Notes under the pieces: model-generated
The model's input: the letters and a program-made list of their open reading frames with translations, nothing else
What the model was told of the DNA's origin: nothing
The model's database searches: none
Origin: Oscillospiraceae bacterium
GTDB taxonomy: Bacteria; Bacillota; Clostridia; Oscillospirales; Ruminococcaceae
Direction of reading: 5' to 3'
Length of the DNA stretch: 64,000 nt
Assembly: GCA_902766785.1 (NCBI GenBank)
Contig: CACXEO010000018.1
Location: forward strand, 31,341 to 95,340
Made by a program: the position numbers and the translations under genes
Shown here: in pieces, positions 9,486 to 18,112 of the stretch
Layout: every line of letters starts with the position of its first letter
Position numbering within the stretch: position 1 is the first letter of the stretch

Positions 9486-10086
9486 ACCAGCCTAAATTAT
9501 TTTTAAGGTCTTCAAACCATTCCACAACTGCAAAGCGAACTTCATATTTGGGGTTTTTGGTGACCAGGTCGGCCTCGTCTTCATTGAAGCCCTCTTCTAG
9601 AGCCTCCTGCGGCTGGGCCGCGGGCAGACAAAGCGGCGGATAAAGCACACACCACCAGTTCTTCCCTTCAGCTTTCCCAATTGTAATCCTGACTGCGTCG
9701 TACATTCCTGCCGGAAGAGTAAAGGTATCATACTGCCGGGTGGTGAAATACATGTTGACAATTTCTGCATTCACCATGTAATCATAACCATTGCGGGCAA
9801 TTTCGTCCTGAGCAATTTCTTTTACCTGTTCTAAATGATCCGCTGCAGAATTTTTTGCCTCCTCCAGCGTTTCAGGCGTTTCAAATGTGGAACCCATTTC
9901 TCTTAAGATGCGGTCGCGCACCTTGAGCTTGAGCGCCTGGTCCTCTTCACTGTCAGAATTGGCGAGGATATGAAGCCGGAGGACGTCCTCCCGAATCTGA
10001 TTACAGTCGGCGGCAAAGGTTGTAAACCCACCAACTAAAATTGTTAAAATCAAACCGATTAAAACCGATATTTCAATCTTTTTCAA
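9484..10086 (-). CDS. spoIIR: Stage II sporulation protein R (SpoIIR)
   Basis: A 200-residue exported signalling protein. The N-terminus is a signal peptide (MKKIEISVLIGLILTILVGG, then FTTFAADC). The mature part shows the SpoIIR signature: LRLHILANSDSEEDQALKLKVRDRIL and the later NWWCVLYPPLC block with its two cysteines. In sporulating Firmicutes SpoIIR is made in the forespore under sigma-F, is secreted across the septum and triggers SpoIIGA to process pro-sigma-E in the mother cell. The start is TTG, with AAAGGACGG upstream. It is monocistronic: terminator behind and a sigma-F-like promoter in front (10121-10149). Confidence 0.94.
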   Translation of the reverse strand: MKKIEISVLIGLILTILVGGFTTFAADCNQIREDVLRLHILANSDSEEDQALKLKVRDRILREMGSTFETPETLEEAKNSAADHLEQVKEIAQDEIARNGYDYMVNAEIVNMYFTTRQYDTFTLPAGMYDAVRITIGKAEGKNWWCVLYPPLCLPAAQPQEALEEGFNEDEADLVTKNPKYEVRFAVVEWFEDLKNNLGW

Positions 10087-10089
10087 AGA

Positions 10090-10140
10090 AAAAACCGTCC
10101 TTTCTCGTCATGTCGATAAGAGTATGGACGGCTTTTAATA
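10090..10140 (-). terminator. Possible terminator after ispE
   Basis: On the minus strand GCCGTCC is matched by GGACGG about 25 bases later, followed by a run of T. The loop is long with only a short inner stem, so the structure is plausible but weaker than the other terminators. It overlaps the sigma-F-like promoter. Confidence 0.4.
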
Positions 10141-10149
10141 AAAATATAC
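10121..10149 (-). promoter_or_regulatory. Sigma-F-like promoter of spoIIR
   Basis: The minus strand shows GTATA (10149-10145), a 15-base spacer and GTCCATACT (10129-10121). Compared with the sigma-F/G consensus (GYATA, about 15-16 bases, GGNNANANT) only one specified base of the -10 differs. No good sigma-A promoter is visible in this gap, and spoIIR is a known sigma-F gene in Bacillus. Confidence 0.5.
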
Positions 10150-10162
10150 ATTTTTTACCAAT

Positions 10163-11029
10163 TTATAGAATTTTTACACCATAAGGAACCGGTTCGACAA
10201 AATAAACATCTTTATAAAAAAGGTGCAGGCGGTCGGCGGCGGCTAATGCCATTTCACGTTCTGAAAACAAACCGAAAACCGCTGAACCGCTGCCGCTCAT
10301 CAACGATCCACATGCCCCGCTTTCAAGCAGCTTCTGTTTTATTTCAAAAACCTCTTCAAGTACAGTCACCTGTTCAAAGGTGTTGCACATGGCGAGGGCA
10401 ACGCCCTTTATATCGCGGTCAGCCGCGGCATTCAAAACAGGCTGTGCGTCCGCTTTCTGAAGAGATTGACAGCGGTCAACGGCTTGGAAGGCGGCGCCGG
10501 TGGAAATACCTGTCTCCGGTTTTACGATTATAAAAAAGCACTCCGGAAGCGGCGGCGCCGGCTCCACTTTTTCCCCCATTCCAGTTACATGAGCAGTGCC
10601 TCCTACAAGGCAGAAGGGGACGTCGGCCCCCAGAGTAACGCCGATCCGGCAAAGCTCAGAAACAGAAAGGTTCGCGGCGTACAGCCTGTTTAAGCCGTGC
10701 AGTACAGCGGCGGCGTCCGCGCTCCCGCCTGCCATTCCCGCCTGAGAAGGAATTTGCTTCTCCAAACTGATTTCCACGCCGCCAGCAATCCCTGTAAAGT
10801 TAAAAAACTTTTCAGCAGCGGCAAAGGCAATATTATCGGCATTACAGGGAATATCTGAACGGTTGCAGGCAAACCAGATACCGCTCTCCAGCTTTTTTAA
10901 ATGGAGCGTATCACACAGGGAAACGGACTGCATCAGCATATCCATATCATGATAACCGTCTTCCCGCTTTCCAACAACCTCCAGCGCCAGATTTAGTTTG
11001 GCGTACGCGTACAAAGAAACCATCTTCAT
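10163..11029 (-). CDS. ispE: 4-diphosphocytidyl-2-C-methyl-D-erythritol kinase
   Basis: A 288-residue GHMP kinase of the MEP isoprenoid pathway: it phosphorylates the 2-hydroxyl of CDP-methylerythritol. The start (YAYAKLNLALEVVGKREDGYHD) is the IspE signature. The ATP-binding glycine loop appears as KQIPSQAGMAGGSADAAAVL, and the C-terminal GHMP motif as LMSGSGSAVFGLF. A GTG at 11038, an ATG at 11029 and an ATG at 11023 are all possible starts; AGGTG lies six bases before 11029. The stop of the DUF362 gene is immediately upstream, so the two are probably coupled. It is last in the Lrp-aminotransferase-DUF362-ispE run. Confidence 0.95.
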   Translation of the reverse strand: MKMVSLYAYAKLNLALEVVGKREDGYHDMDMLMQSVSLCDTLHLKKLESGIWFACNRSDIPCNADNIAFAAAEKFFNFTGIAGGVEISLEKQIPSQAGMAGGSADAAAVLHGLNRLYAANLSVSELCRIGVTLGADVPFCLVGGTAHVTGMGEKVEPAPPLPECFFIIVKPETGISTGAAFQAVDRCQSLQKADAQPVLNAAADRDIKGVALAMCNTFEQVTVLEEVFEIKQKLLESGACGSLMSGSGSAVFGLFSEREMALAAADRLHLFYKDVYFVEPVPYGVKIL

Positions 11030-11038
11030 ATCCTTCAC

Positions 11039-12166
11039 CTAAAAGCGGTAAAACCGCGAACGTTTGATTTTTATGGTTTTTACCGGGCACATTTCGTGGC
11101 AGCAAAAACAACGGATACAGTTGTCGTAATGGATTTTCGCCTTTCTCCCCGAAAGCTCAATGGTCTGGGCGGGACAGCTTTCCGCGCATTTTCCACATCC
11201 AATGCATCCCTTCTTAATAATTTGGGGTTTTGAAGAAAAATGGTTCAAAACCTTTTTTGGAAACCACTTAGGCAGCGAAGACGAAAAATCGACTCCATGT
11301 GAAACCGGTTTAATCAAATCGGGAAAGAGTTTTACTTCATCACCAAGCAGGGTAAGTTCATCAGCTGAACAGGCGGAAAGCCCTCTTTTTTTCGCGGAAC
11401 GGACGGTGTAAATCTTGTCCGGATCGAACCCGGCAACCTTGCACAAAAGCAGGTCGATATCATAAGGGTTTTTCCCGGCCAAAAGCATTCCCGTATGCAG
11501 CAGGCTGCCTCCGGAAGGACCGTCCCCCTGCATGGAATCAACCGCGTCAACGATCGTCAAGTCCGGCCGAACCGTTTCACAAAGGTCCACCAGCATTTCA
11601 CAAAACCGCTCCTCTTCCGAAAACCGGAAATGAAGCTCTGGCTTCATCAGCCCGGGAACGCAGCCAAACAGATTTTTTACCGCTCCGCTCAGGCCAACCA
11701 TCCCATGAGTTTTGAATTTACACAGGTCAATGATGTAATCGGACTCCAAAACCGGGTCAATCAGGTAAAACTGCTTGCACAGGCCGTTTTCCATCCTGGT
11801 TTTTTCGCGGTAGCCGGTCTCTTCATTTACCGTTACCCCGTACCGAAGCGCAAGACCCGTAAAACCCGCCGCACGGTAAATTCCGGAAAGAAGGGGTTTG
11901 GTATAGGGGCCGCCGGGACTGTCGGCAATAACAATATTAGTAATCCCCAGCTCTTGTAAAACGCGGATAACTGCGCCGGCAACTGCCGGATGAGTTGTAG
12001 TAAATTCCTCCGGCCGCCGTTTCATCAGCAGATTGGGTTTTATTAAAACCTTCATTCCAGGCTTTAAATCCCGTTCTACGCCAAGAGATTCAAACTGCCG
12101 TTTGACGGCGCGGTAAAGAGCCTCTTCGTCATAATCATCCTGATGGATACAGCTTATTTCAGACAT
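11039..12166 (-). CDS. DUF362 protein with C-terminal double 4Fe-4S ferredoxin domain
   Basis: A 375-residue cytoplasmic protein. Residues about 35-290 form the DUF362 domain (KPGMKVLIKPNLLMKRRPEE, TTHPAVAGAVIRVL, IADSPGGP, CKFKTHGMVGLSGAVKNLFG). The C-terminus is a bacterial 2[4Fe-4S] ferredoxin with CIGCGKCAESCP and CIRCFCCHEMCP. DUF362 proteins are widespread in anaerobes, but their substrate is not established; an electron-transfer or redox role is likely from the clusters. The start has AAGGAA upstream and overlaps the aminotransferase stop by 13 bases. Placement between an aminotransferase and ispE suggests co-expression, not necessarily a shared pathway. Confidence 0.9.
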   Translation of the reverse strand: MSEISCIHQDDYDEEALYRAVKRQFESLGVERDLKPGMKVLIKPNLLMKRRPEEFTTTHPAVAGAVIRVLQELGITNIVIADSPGGPYTKPLLSGIYRAAGFTGLALRYGVTVNEETGYREKTRMENGLCKQFYLIDPVLESDYIIDLCKFKTHGMVGLSGAVKNLFGCVPGLMKPELHFRFSEEERFCEMLVDLCETVRPDLTIVDAVDSMQGDGPSGGSLLHTGMLLAGKNPYDIDLLLCKVAGFDPDKIYTVRSAKKRGLSACSADELTLLGDEVKLFPDLIKPVSHGVDFSSSLPKWFPKKVLNHFSSKPQIIKKGCIGCGKCAESCPAQTIELSGRKAKIHYDNCIRCFCCHEMCPVKTIKIKRSRFYRF

Positions 12167-13350
12167 GCTTCACGTTCCTTTGCAAGCTCTTCCATAAATT
12201 CCCCAATCCGCTCAATCGCCTCAAGCAGATGCTTTTTAGAATAGGAATACGACACACGAATAAACCCTTCGCCGCTCTCTCCAAAGGCATTTCCGGGTAC
12301 AACAGCAACCTTTTTGGAGTAAAGCAGCCGTTCACAAAATTCGTCCGACGTCAGCCCGGTCGACTGGATGGAAGGGAAAATATAAAATGCGCCTTCCGGT
12401 TCAAAGCACGGCAGACCAATTGAAGTAAAACCATCAATTACCAGACGGCGGCGTGCATTGTAGTCGTCCCGCATTTCACGGACACTGTCGTCGCAGTTTT
12501 TAAGCGCCTCAATTGCCGCGTACTGGCTGGTTGTCGGCGCGCACATAATGGCGAACTGGTGAAGCTTTGTCATTTGTTTGATAATTTCACGGGGGCCGCA
12601 GGCGTAGCCCAGCCGCCAGCCGGTCATACTGAACGACTTGGAAAAGCCGTTGATGACCACCGTGCGCTCCCGCATGCCGTCAATCTCCGCAATGGAAACA
12701 TGCGGCTCGCCGCCATAAGTAAGTTCCGCATAAATTTCATCTGAGAGAACGATGATATTGGTATCTCGAAGCACCTCGGCAATTTCTTCAAGATGCTCCC
12801 GCCGCATGACGCCACCGGTTGGATTGTTCGGAAACGGCAGGACAAGAAGCTTGGTCTTGGGTGTAATTTTTTCCCGGAGCTCGTCCGCCGTCAGGCGGAA
12901 AGCATTCTCCGCCTTTGTAGGAATCGGCACCGGGGTGCCGCCGGTGACGGTTACAATTGGAGAATACGCTACAAAAGAAGGTTCAACAATCAATACTTCG
13001 TCCCCAGGCTCAACAAAAACCCGGATGCAAAGGTCAATTGCTTCGGAACCGCCGACTGTAACGACAACTTCATCCTTCGCTTCATAATTCAGGCGGTATT
13101 TCCGTTTCATATACCGGGTAATTTCCTCCCGCAGGCTTATCAGCCCGGCGTTTGCCGAATAACGGGTCATCCCCCGTTCCAAGGTCTCAATTCCCTTGTG
13201 CCGGATCAGCCACGGGGTTTTAAAATCCGGATCGCCAACGCCGAGGGAGATGACGTCGTCCATCTGCTCGGCAATATCGAAAAACTTTCGTATCCCGGAG
13301 GGTTTGACTTCCTGAACCCGCCGGGACATCAATGTGGAATAATCTATCAC
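12154..13350 (-). CDS. PLP-dependent class I/II aminotransferase
   Basis: A 398-residue fold-type I aminotransferase. Visible hallmarks: SLGVGDPDFKTP near the N-terminus, PNNPTGGVM around residue 175, the SDEIYAELTY block, and the Schiff-base lysine in INGFSKSFSMTGWRLGY near residue 235, with a C-terminal arginine region (GFIRVSYSYSK). The family includes aspartate, aromatic and other amino-acid aminotransferases (AspC/PatA type); sequence alone does not fix the substrate. The start is GTG with AAGGAG nine bases upstream; it overlaps the Lrp stop by four bases (GTGA), so the two are translationally coupled. The adjacent Lrp-type regulator may control it. Confidence 0.92.
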   Translation of the reverse strand: MIDYSTLMSRRVQEVKPSGIRKFFDIAEQMDDVISLGVGDPDFKTPWLIRHKGIETLERGMTRYSANAGLISLREEITRYMKRKYRLNYEAKDEVVVTVGGSEAIDLCIRVFVEPGDEVLIVEPSFVAYSPIVTVTGGTPVPIPTKAENAFRLTADELREKITPKTKLLVLPFPNNPTGGVMRREHLEEIAEVLRDTNIIVLSDEIYAELTYGGEPHVSIAEIDGMRERTVVINGFSKSFSMTGWRLGYACGPREIIKQMTKLHQFAIMCAPTTSQYAAIEALKNCDDSVREMRDDYNARRRLVIDGFTSIGLPCFEPEGAFYIFPSIQSTGLTSDEFCERLLYSKKVAVVPGNAFGESGEGFIRVSYSYSKKHLLEAIERIGEFMEELAKEREACLK

Positions 13351-13829
13351 AGCAAAGCACTCCTTCTGTCGTCAGCATCCTCCCCACAAAGGACAACACC
13401 CTTTTCTTTATAGCGAACCAAAACAAAATGGGTCGCTGTGGACAGGACAGAATCCAGTGCTGCAAGCCGCTGCTGGACAAAAAGAGCAATATCTTTAAAG
13501 GTTTTACACTCAAGGATGACAAGCAGGTCGTAGCCGCCCGACATCAGGTAAACAGTATCCACCTCTGAATAGGACATGATCCGCCTTGCAATATCTTCAA
13601 ACCCTAAATCGCGCTTTGGAGAAACCTTGACCTCAATGATGGCCTGCACGGTCTCTTCCTCAAGCCGTTCATGATCCAGCAAAACTTTATATCCACGGAT
13701 AATCCCCTGCTTTTCATAGGCTGCGATTTGCTTCTCTACATCTTCCGCCGTTGTGCCAAGCATGGCCGCCAGCTGTTTATTAGAAAATCTTGCATTTTCG
13801 TTTAACAAAGACAATAACTGGTCCATCAT
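13347..13829 (-). CDS. Lrp/AsnC-family transcriptional regulator
   Basis: A 160-residue regulator: an N-terminal winged helix (LLSLLNENARFSNKQLAAML through GIIRGYKVLLD) and a C-terminal RAM/ACT-like ligand-binding domain (TVQAIIEVKVSP, EVDTVYLMSGGYDLLVILEC). Such proteins form octamers that sense amino acids and control their metabolism. The ATG at 13829 has AAAGGAG five bases upstream; the next codon is also ATG. It is the first gene of a four-gene run with an aminotransferase, so it may autoregulate and sense a substrate or product of that enzyme. A promoter (13962-13990) and a hairpin lie upstream. Confidence 0.92.
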   Translation of the reverse strand: MMDQLLSLLNENARFSNKQLAAMLGTTAEDVEKQIAAYEKQGIIRGYKVLLDHERLEEETVQAIIEVKVSPKRDLGFEDIARRIMSYSEVDTVYLMSGGYDLLVILECKTFKDIALFVQQRLAALDSVLSTATHFVLVRYKEKGVVLCGEDADDRRSALL

Positions 13830-13857
13830 CAAAACTCCTTTACAATATGGTCTATCA

Positions 13858-13886
13858 AAACTTCCGTCTGAAACGGAAGTTTTTGT
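13858..13886 (-). repeat. Inverted repeat in the Lrp operon leader
   Basis: AACTTCCGT and ACGGAAGTT arms flank a five-base loop, with A and T runs on both sides. On the minus strand it reads as a hairpin followed by TTTTG, inside the untranslated leader about 30 bases before the Lrp start. It could be a weak attenuator, or an operator for the regulator itself. Confidence 0.45.
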
Positions 13887-13961
13887 CCTTTTAAAACGGG
13901 ATATTATACCATTATAGTAGTATAGATACCTTTCATATTTTCAGCATAAAATATTTTTTCT

Positions 13962-13990
13962 ATTATAGCAGTTCCGGTTTCCAATGTCTA
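13962..13990 (-). promoter_or_regulatory. Probable promoter of the Lrp-aminotransferase-DUF362-ispE operon
   Basis: Minus strand TAGACA, 17-base spacer, TATAAT. The -35 overlaps the last codons of the PHP gene. Two further TATAAT-like boxes lie downstream without good -35 partners, so the exact start is uncertain. Confidence 0.55.
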
Positions 13991-14806
13991 CTCTTCAATC
14001 GGTATCAGGACAGGCTGATGCTCCTTATAATAAGTAATATGGTCAAAGCCCGCTTTTTTTATAAGACTTACCCCTTCTTTTATTCCTCTGCCAAGGTCGG
14101 CGGCACAGTGGGCGTCCGACCCTAATGTAACGTATTTCCCGCCCAGTTCACGGAAACGCTTTACCATCCAGAAGGGTGGCATTGTCTCACCAATTTTCTG
14201 GCGAAGCCCGGAAGTATTCACCTCAATTGCGCCGCCGCGTTCTGCCTGGCGGCGGAGAAGTTCGTCAATCAAGTCGCTGACTGGGGTTAAATCTACCCGG
14301 TAGCCGACCTCTCCAGCAATATAACGCAGCGGGTAGGTGATGTGCCCTAAAGAATCGAACCTGCCCCAGCGGACGAGCTCATTGAGTTCTGTAAAATAGC
14401 GTTTGAGCAAATCCGGAATATTTTCATGCCTGTAATCAAGAAATGCAAAATCAGTATAAGCCAACATGTTGTGGAGGGAGCCGATGACAAAATCAGTCAA
14501 CGGAAAAAGCTCTTCATAAAACTTTTCTGAAGTTTCCCGGTTTTCAAGAGCCTGTCCCATTTCCACTCCCCTTAAAAAAATGGTTGCGCTCCGGCTATTT
14601 TCCTTTCGAAACCGCTCCATTTCCGCAATCGAATCCAGCGTACTTTTATGATAGCCGCCCGTCTCAAACTCGTTCATTTCACAGTGGTCGGTCACGGCAT
14701 AAGCAAATAACCCGAGCTTTTCCGCCTTCATGCACATAAAAGTTACACTGTCATCAGCATCAGGAGAATAATTGGAATGTGTATGTAAATCAATATATTT
14801 TTGCAA
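13988..14806 (-). CDS. PHP-domain phosphatase (histidinol-phosphatase type)
   Basis: A 272-residue metal-dependent PHP-family protein. The first motif is DLHTHSNYSPDADDS, followed by VTDHCEMNEF, FLRGVEMGQ (the glutamate ligand), VIGSLHNM and TLGSDAHCAADLGRG: the full set of histidine/aspartate ligands for a trinuclear metal centre. Length and motif order fit the HisK/HisJ class that removes phosphate from L-histidinol phosphate. No his genes are nearby, so it could act on another phosphoester. The start is a TTG with AAAGGA nine bases upstream, and a good promoter lies at 14888-14916. Confidence 0.85.
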   Translation of the reverse strand: MQKYIDLHTHSNYSPDADDSVTFMCMKAEKLGLFAYAVTDHCEMNEFETGGYHKSTLDSIAEMERFRKENSRSATIFLRGVEMGQALENRETSEKFYEELFPLTDFVIGSLHNMLAYTDFAFLDYRHENIPDLLKRYFTELNELVRWGRFDSLGHITYPLRYIAGEVGYRVDLTPVSDLIDELLRRQAERGGAIEVNTSGLRQKIGETMPPFWMVKRFRELGGKYVTLGSDAHCAADLGRGIKEGVSLIKKAGFDHITYYKEHQPVLIPIEE

Positions 14807-14887
14807 TAAAGAACATCCTTTCCTTGCAATTATAAAAACCAGGCAGTAAAATTCAGTTCAAGTTTGGATTACACAAACCCCACGCTT

Positions 14888-14916
14888 ATTATATCACAAA
14901 AGTTACAATTTTTGAA
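14888..14916 (-). promoter_or_regulatory. Promoter of the PHP phosphatase gene
   Basis: Minus strand TTCAAA, 17-base spacer, TATAAT, about 80 bases before the TTG start. It diverges from the ACT/PFL/ATPase transcript. Confidence 0.65.
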
Positions 14917-15019
14917 ATCGCTTCCAGGAATCTTTGTGCAGATTATGATTTTAATACTTGACCGAATATGATATTATAAATAGGTATCATAAAAGTACAA
15001 ATATCGGGAGGAACTTACG

Positions 15020-15289
15020 ATGCGCGCAGTAGTAACAGTAATCGGCAAAGATACTGTGGGAATCCTTGCAAAGGTCAGCAGTATCTGTGCGGAGTATAAC
15101 GCGAATATTATAGAGGTAACCCAGTCCGTTTTGCAGGAATTATTCTGCATGATCATGTTGGTAGATATCTCAAACTTAAGTGTTGAATACGCAAAGCTTT
15201 CTTCCTCTCTCGACGAGCTCGGGAAACAAATGGATATTTCTGTCCATGCCATGCATGAAGACCTCTTTAATTCCATGCACCGGATTTAG
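15020..15289 (+). CDS. ACT-domain protein (UPF0237)
   Basis: An 89-residue protein that is almost entirely one ACT domain: MRAVVTVIGKDTVGILAKVS, then NIIEVTQSVLQELFCMIMLV. It matches the UPF0237 family, small ACT proteins thought to bind amino acids or similar ligands. GGGAGGAA precedes the ATG. It is followed 11 bases later by a UPF0210/PFL-like gene; the two families are a conserved pair across Firmicutes and archaea, suggesting the ACT protein is a regulatory or ligand-binding partner. The biological role is unknown. The promoter is not clear; a TTGACC at 14958 lacks a convincing -10. Confidence 0.9.
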   Translation: MRAVVTVIGKDTVGILAKVSSICAEYNANIIEVTQSVLQELFCMIMLVDISNLSVEYAKLSSSLDELGKQMDISVHAMHEDLFNSMHRI

Positions 15290-15300
15290 GAGGGTACTGA

Positions 15301-16656
15301 ATGCTGAACACTTACGATATTTTAGAGACAATACGGATGATCCAGGACCAGTGTCTCGATATCCGAACCATTACAATGGGAATTTCCCTCCTTGACTGTA
15401 TCGACCCGGATATTGACCGTTCCTGTGAAAAGATTTATGAAAAGGTCACCAGGCTTGCACAAAACCTTGTCAAAGTCGGGAACGACATTGAAACGGAATA
15501 CGGCATTCCGATTATTAACAAGCGGATTTCCGTCACACCGATTGCTATTCTGGCAGCTGCGGCAAAAGGCGACCCGGTCAAATTCGCGCGCACTTTACAG
15601 CGGTGCGCTGAAACCTGCGGCGTTAACTTTATCGGCGGTTATTCCGCCTTGGTTCAGAAAGGCTACAGTGCGGGCGATGAAGCCTTGATCCGTTCAATCC
15701 CTGAGGCGCTCGCAGTTACTGAAAACGTCTGCTCCTCGGTCAATATCGGTTCCACAAAAACCGGCATCAACCTGGATGCCGTCAGGCTGATGGGGAAAAT
15801 AGTAAAAGAGGCAGCTGAGCGCACCGCAGACCGCGAATGCATTGGTGCCGCTAAACTTGTGGTGTTCTGCAACGCACCGGAGGATAACCCCTTTATGGCG
15901 GGAGCTTTCCATGGCGTAGGTGAACCCGACTGTATGATCAACGTTGGCGTATCCGGGCCTGGTGTGGTTCGGGCCGCACTTGCAAAATACCCGGACGCGG
16001 ATATTACCAAAATTTCAGACATTATTAAAAAAACCGCCTTTAAAATTACAAGGATGGGCCAGCTTGTCGGCACCGTCGCTTCTGAACGGCTTGGCGTCCC
16101 ATTTGGAATCGTGGATCTCTCCCTCGCCCCAACGCCCGCAGTCGGCGATTCAGTGGCGCATATCCTGGAGGAAATTGGCCTGGAGCGCTGCGGGACACAT
16201 GGAACCACCGCTGCCTTAGCCCTATTAAACGACGCTGTAAAAAAAGGCGGTGTTATGGCTTCCAGCAAGGTTGGCGGCCTGTCAGGCGCTTTTATCCCTG
16301 TTACTGAAGACGCGGGAATGATCGAAGCGGCCCGTTGCGGCTCCCTTTTGATTGAAAAGCTGGAAGCAATGACCGCCGTCTGCTCGGTTGGCCTGGATAT
16401 GATTGTTGTGCCAGGCAACACCCCAGCCGACACCATTGCCGCCATTATCGCGGACGAAGCCGCTATCGGAATGGTAAACCATAAAACGACAGCTGTTCGA
16501 CTGATCCCGGCAATCGGCAAAAAAGAGGGAGAAGAACTGGAATTCGGCGGCCTGCTCGGCTCCGGCCCAGTCATGAAGGTAAACGCAAACTCCTCCTCTA
16601 AGTTCATCGCACGGGGCGGCCAGATTCCGGCACCCCTGCAGAGCCTTAAGAATTAA
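15301..16656 (+). CDS. UPF0210 / PFL-family protein (DUF711)
   Basis: A 451-residue cytoplasmic protein of the UPF0210 (DUF711) family, structurally related to the pyruvate-formate-lyase fold but lacking an obvious C-terminal glycyl-radical loop. Recognisable parts: [20 protein letters not shown], a glycine-rich centre ([19 protein letters not shown]) and [19 protein letters not shown] near the C-terminus. Its reaction is not established. Start: GGAGGGTACTGA then ATG. It forms a dicistron with the ACT gene and ends only 23 bases before the first V-type ATPase gene with no terminator between, so read-through into the ATPase operon is likely. Confidence 0.9.
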   Translation: MLNTYDILETIRMIQDQCLDIRTITMGISLLDCIDPDIDRSCEKIYEKVTRLAQNLVKVGNDIETEYGIPIINKRISVTPIAILAAAAKGDPVKFARTLQRCAETCGVNFIGGYSALVQKGYSAGDEALIRSIPEALAVTENVCSSVNIGSTKTGINLDAVRLMGKIVKEAAERTADRECIGAAKLVVFCNAPEDNPFMAGAFHGVGEPDCMINVGVSGPGVVRAALAKYPDADITKISDIIKKTAFKITRMGQLVGTVASERLGVPFGIVDLSLAPTPAVGDSVAHILEEIGLERCGTHGTTAALALLNDAVKKGGVMASSKVGGLSGAFIPVTEDAGMIEAARCGSLLIEKLEAMTAVCSVGLDMIVVPGNTPADTIAAIIADEAAIGMVNHKTTAVRLIPAIGKKEGEELEFGGLLGSGPVMKVNANSSSKFIARGGQIPAPLQSLKN

Positions 16657-16679
16657 TTTAGGAAAACAGGTGATTGTTC

Positions 16680-16994
16680 GTGGATGAAATCATTAGGGAA
16701 ATTATTAATATTGATAAAGAAGCCAGCCGCAAGCTTGAAGAAGCGGAGCGGATGAAAGACGACGTAGTTAAAAACCAGATTATTGAAGAAAATAAAGAGC
16801 TCCGCCATAAAATGAGGGCGCGTGCAAAAATGCATCTGGACAGGGTTCGCGAAACTGAACAAAAACATGCCGACAGCAAAAATGCCGCCATCGCCGCGCG
16901 GAAAGAAACTGAACTTGCGGCTATAAAAAAGGTATTTGAAGAAAATCATCAAGCGTGGGAGGACGACCTCTTCAACCGCGTTCTGGGCAGGTGA
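16680..16994 (+). CDS. V-type ATPase G/H-like stalk subunit
   Basis: A 104-residue, almost wholly alpha-helical, highly charged protein with heptad-like spacing (IDKEASRKLEEAERMKDDV, HLDRVRETEQKHADSKNA). It is the coiled-coil partner of subunit E in the peripheral stalk of bacterial/archaeal V/A-ATPases (the Enterococcus NtpF or Thermus G type). Divergent sequence makes recognition depend on position: first gene of the operon, 23 bases after the PFL gene. The GTG at 16680 follows AGGTGA by six bases; an upstream TTG at 16674 is the alternative. Confidence 0.8.
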   Translation: MDEIIREIINIDKEASRKLEEAERMKDDVVKNQIIEENKELRHKMRARAKMHLDRVRETEQKHADSKNAAIAARKETELAAIKKVFEENHQAWEDDLFNRVLGR

Positions 16995-17001
16995 TCTTTA
17001 A

Positions 17002-18048
17002 ATGTTTTTTACCTCGATGTCCAGTAACACCATTTCCGCCAAAGCCAAGAGTATGTATGGCAAACGTCTGACGGACGCCGACTACAAAGATATGCTTCGG
17101 CGCAGCAGTGTTTCAGACATTGCCGCGTATTTAAAAGAAAACACCTCATATCAAACGGCGCTTGCACAGGTGGATACCCATAATATTCACCGCGGACAGC
17201 TTGAAGACCTTTTAATGCGGGAGCTTTTTAATAAATACACCAAACTCTGCCGTTATAATTTCACCGGTGATAACGATTTTTATAATTATCTTGTCCTGCA
17301 ATACGAAATTGAGCAGATTCTAAAGTGTATTCTCTCCTTAAATGCCAAAACGATGGCTGATTTCATTTTGGATTTACCCTCCTTTTTAATCAGCCACGCG
17401 TCTTTCGACCTTCTCGCGCTTGCAAAAGTCCGTCAGTTTGACGACCTTCTGGAAGTGCTCAAGCACACGCCATACCGTGAAATCCTTATGCAATTTGCGC
17501 CTAAAACCGATGAATTCATTGATTACGCTTCCTGTGAAAAGGCACTGATGACTTATCATTACGATCACCTTCTGGGGGTAATCCGAAAAAATTTTCACGG
17601 CCAAACCAAAAAGGATTTGGAAAGAGTGATTAAGGTCAACGTCACCCTTTCAAATCTCATGACCATTTACCGGCTAAAACGTTATTTCAGCGCACAAAAA
17701 GAAGAGATTGCCGAAGTGTTGCTGCCGTTTGAATTCAAACTCAATAAAATTACTCTTGAAAAAATGATCAATGCGCAGACCATTGACGATTTTTTTGATG
17801 TTTTTGATGAATGCTATTACGGTAAAAACAATAAAACGGTAGACAACAGCCTTGAATTCGAGCATCATTTAAATCAAATTATTTATCTTTACAATAAAAA
17901 ATTAATGCGTTTTTCTACCAGTCCCCCAGCTGTGCTTTATGCCTTTATAATTCTTAATAATACCGAAGTCAAAAATATTATTAAAATTGTAGAAGGCATA
18001 CGCTACCAGGTTCCCATTTCACAGATTCAAAGCCTTTTGATCCTGTAA
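17002..18048 (+). CDS. ntpC: V-type ATPase subunit C (d-like)
   Basis: A 348-residue protein of the V-ATPase C/d (AC39) family, the funnel that joins the central stalk D-F to the membrane c-ring. Mostly helical, with typical pieces: KAKSMYGKRLTDADYKDML at the start, LVLQYEIEQILKCILSLNA near residue 100, and the C-terminal NTEVKNIIKIVEGIRYQV, which is highly characteristic. The ATG at 17002 follows AGGTGATC. It sits between the G/H and I genes; in the better-known Enterococcus order the C gene lies between E and F, so its place here is unusual. Confidence 0.88.
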   Translation: MFFTSMSSNTISAKAKSMYGKRLTDADYKDMLRRSSVSDIAAYLKENTSYQTALAQVDTHNIHRGQLEDLLMRELFNKYTKLCRYNFTGDNDFYNYLVLQYEIEQILKCILSLNAKTMADFILDLPSFLISHASFDLLALAKVRQFDDLLEVLKHTPYREILMQFAPKTDEFIDYASCEKALMTYHYDHLLGVIRKNFHGQTKKDLERVIKVNVTLSNLMTIYRLKRYFSAQKEEIAEVLLPFEFKLNKITLEKMINAQTIDDFFDVFDECYYGKNNKTVDNSLEFEHHLNQIIYLYNKKLMRFSTSPPAVLYAFIILNNTEVKNIIKIVEGIRYQVPISQIQSLLIL

Positions 18049-18112
18049 ACTTTAGGAAACGGTTGTGTTTTACCTGATTCGAAAATGTGTCTAAGGTGGT
18101 GCTCATAGTAAA

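Noticed and set aside
14958..14990. TTGACC followed by TATAAA/TAGGTA as promoter for the ACT gene
   Set aside because: Spacing between the -35 and any good -10 box is wrong (11 or 21 bases), so I could not support a precise promoter.
15663..16607. 314-residue minus-strand open frame opposite the UPF0210/PFL gene
   Set aside because: It is a long antisense shadow caused by codon bias; the plus-strand protein is clearly a known family.
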